A stretch of DNA of 8,956 bases from Wenzhouxiangella sp. (lineage in GTDB: Bacteria > Pseudomonadota > Gammaproteobacteria > Xanthomonadales > Wenzhouxiangellaceae). This document shows, piece after piece, positions 7,454 to 8,956 of this stretch. The notes under the pieces were generated by a model. That model was not told where the DNA came from. It saw nothing but the letters and a program-made list of their open reading frames with translations, and searched no databases. The position numbers were made by a program, and so were the translations under genes. The first letter of the stretch is position 1. Each line of letters starts with the position of its first letter. The stretch lies in contig JAASTB010000071.1 in assembly GCA_021767625.1 (NCBI GenBank), positions 1 to 8,956 of the forward strand, given 5' to 3'.

Positions 7454-8956
7454 TCAAAGCTCGTCGACGCAACGCTTGACGAACGCCGCCCGCTTCCCGA
7501 CCGCGCGACGCCGCTCCTCGCTCATCCGGTCGACGTGGCGGTACATCATCTTCATCCTGCCGTTGGACTCGAAGCGGCGCCGGTGGCGCATCAGGAAGTC
7601 CCAGTACAGGGCGTTGAACGGACAGGCATCGTCGCCGGTCGTTTCCTTGACCTTGTAGCGGCAGCCGGCGCAGTAGTCGCTCATGCGATCGATGTACTTG
7701 CCGCTGGCGGCGTATGGCTTCGAACCCAGCAATCCGCCGTCGGCGTGCATCACCATGCCCAGGGTGTTGGGCAGTTCCACCCAGTCGAAGGCGTCGGCGT
7801 AAACGGCCAGGTACCAGTCGCAGATCTGCTCCGGCACCACCCCCAGCAGCAGCGCGAAGTTGCCGGTAACCATCAGTCGCTGGATGTGATGCGCGTAGGC
7901 GTTTCGGCGCGTGGCATCGATGGTCTCTCGCAGGCAATTCATGCCGGTCTCGCCGCTCCAGTAGAAGTCCGGCAGGTCGCGCTCGTTGCCCAGGCCGTTG
8001 CGCTTGGCATACCCCGGCATCTCGCGCCAGTAGATGCCACGCACGAACTCCCGCCAGCCGATGATCTGCCGGATGAAGCCTTCGGCCGCGTTGAGCGGAA
8101 TGTCGCCGTCGCGCCAGGCGTTCTCGACGGCATCGCAGACTTCCACGGGCGTGAGCAGGCCGACGTTCAGGCTCGACGAAAGCCGGCTGTGGAACAGCCA
8201 GTCGGAATCGCTGTGCATGGCGTCCTGGAAGTCGCCGAAGTGCGCGGCCGCCGAACGGATGAAGTGGGCCAGCGCCCGGCGGGCCTGCGCGATCGTCACC
8301 GGGTAGTCGAACCCCCCGATCTCGCCGAAGGCGTCGATGTGCCGCGATACCGTATCGATCACCTCGCGCGTGATGGCATCGGGGGAGAATGACATCGGGC
8401 TGGCTGCCGGCGGATCGCCCTTCCAGGCCTTGCGGTTGGACTTGTCGAAGTTCCAGTCGCCGCCGGCCGGTTCGTCGCCCTCCATCAGGTAACCCGTCTT
8501 CTTGCGCATGCGCCGATAGAAGAATTCCATGCGCAACTGGCGCCGATCGCCGGCCCAGCCATTGAACTCTTCCAGGCCGCAGACGAAACGCGCATCGGGC
8601 AGGATCGTGACGTCCACGCCGAAGCGCGAAGTCCAGCCCTGGATCTCCTCGAGTACCCGCCACTCCCCGGGCCAGGTCACGACGATCTCGTCGACTTCGT
8701 GGCCCCGGCAGGCGCGCTCGACCAGGTCCGTGAAGCTGGTGACCTCGCTGTCCGCATCGAATCGGTGATAGTCGACGCACCAACCGGCCTCCCCGGCCGC
8801 CTCGGCGAAGTGGCGCATCGCCGAGAGCACCAGAGCGATCTTCTTGGCGTGGTGCCAGACATAGCCGGTCTCGTTGGCGAGCTCGCCCATGATGAGCCGG
8901 TCGCGCCGCGGATCCAGCGCCTCGCAGACCGGGTTGGGCCAGTGCAGCTGGTCGCC
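7454..8956 (-). CDS. Cryptochrome/photolyase of the iron-sulfur class (FeS-BCP, 6-4 photolyase-like), 5' end cut
   Basis: Partial at its N-terminus: 500 residues are visible, beginning GDQLHWPNPVCEALD, the typical strand and loop after the first dozen residues of this family. It is related to Agrobacterium PhrB and Rhodobacter CryB, which bind FAD, a [4Fe-4S] cluster and a ribityllumazine antenna; PhrB repairs (6-4) photoproducts with light. The four cluster cysteines are present (visible residues 341, 429, 432, 445; codons at 7934, 7670, 7661, 7622), in GMNCLRETI, YCAGCRY and ACPFNALYW. Each lies exactly nine residues before PhrB C350, C438, C441, C454, so about nine codons are missing. The HHIQRLMVTGNF motif supplies the two histidines equivalent to His365/His366. 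Repair versus light-sensing role cannot be told from sequence alone. The internal ATG at 8890 is not the start. Confidence 0.93.
   Translation of the reverse strand, partial: GDQLHWPNPVCEALDPRRDRLIMGELANETGYVWHHAKKIALVLSAMRHFAEAAGEAGWCVDYHRFDADSEVTSFTDLVERACRGHEVDEIVVTWPGEWRVLEEIQGWTSRFGVDVTILPDARFVCGLEEFNGWAGDRRQLRMEFFYRRMRKKTGYLMEGDEPAGGDWNFDKSNRKAWKGDPPAASPMSFSPDAITREVIDTVSRHIDAFGEIGGFDYPVTIAQARRALAHFIRSAAAHFGDFQDAMHSDSDWLFHSRLSSSLNVGLLTPVEVCDAVENAWRDGDIPLNAAEGFIRQIIGWREFVRGIYWREMPGYAKRNGLGNERDLPDFYWSGETGMNCLRETIDATRRNAYAHHIQRLMVTGNFALLLGVVPEQICDWYLAVYADAFDWVELPNTLGMVMHADGGLLGSKPYAASGKYIDRMSDYCAGCRYKVKETTGDDACPFNALYWDFLMRHRRRFESNGRMKMMYRHVDRMSEERRRAVGKRAAFVKRCVDEL

Noticed and set aside
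7535..8392. A 285-codon + strand frame inside the photolyase gene
   Set aside because: Antisense shadow; the - strand frame holds all cofactor-binding residues.

Overview
The window is a high-GC, gene-dense chromosomal segment from a proteobacterium, most likely a gammaproteobacterium. Three things point there: an RNase T gene (rnt), a SodB close to the enterobacterial FeSOD, and a long Trm112-like protein of a form I associate with Xanthomonadales and relatives such as Lysobacter or Wenzhouxiangella. The lineage below class level is inferred from remembered family patterns, not from a search. Nearly every base is coding, and no mobile element, tRNA, rRNA or CRISPR array is visible.

Left part (1-2600): the window opens inside the 3' end of an HvfC-like (DUF2063) gene on the + strand, an accessory protein of MNIO-type RiPP maturation loci. 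A secreted TraB/GumN-family protein runs toward it on the - strand, and their stop codons overlap. Divergent from gumN is rnt (RNase T), followed by sodB (iron superoxide dismutase) with its own Shine-Dalgarno sequence and a strong 12-bp hairpin after it.

Middle (2600-5441): a tight + strand operon of argD (acetylornithine aminotransferase), an FbpC-like ABC ATPase with a TOBE-type C-terminus, and a DUF1543 protein. The genes overlap by 4 and 11 nt. A TAGAAT -10 element precedes argD. The ATPase has no permease or binding protein beside it. The DUF1543 protein is visibly an internal duplication.

Right part (5442-8956): purE-purK on the - strand (N5-CAIR route of purine synthesis, ATGA overlap). 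Divergent from it is a small Trm112-like gene whose -10 element sits so close to its ATG that the mRNA is probably leaderless. Convergent with that is a cryptochrome/photolyase of the iron-sulfur (FeS-BCP / bacterial 6-4 photolyase) class, cut by the right edge about nine codons before its start.

Most of the window is conserved housekeeping. I see no clearly new multi-gene system in it. The points most worth pursuing are the HvfC tail (its partner genes lie outside the window), the orphan ABC ATPase operon, the DUF1543 internal repeat, the leaderless Trm112 variant, and the FeS photolyase.
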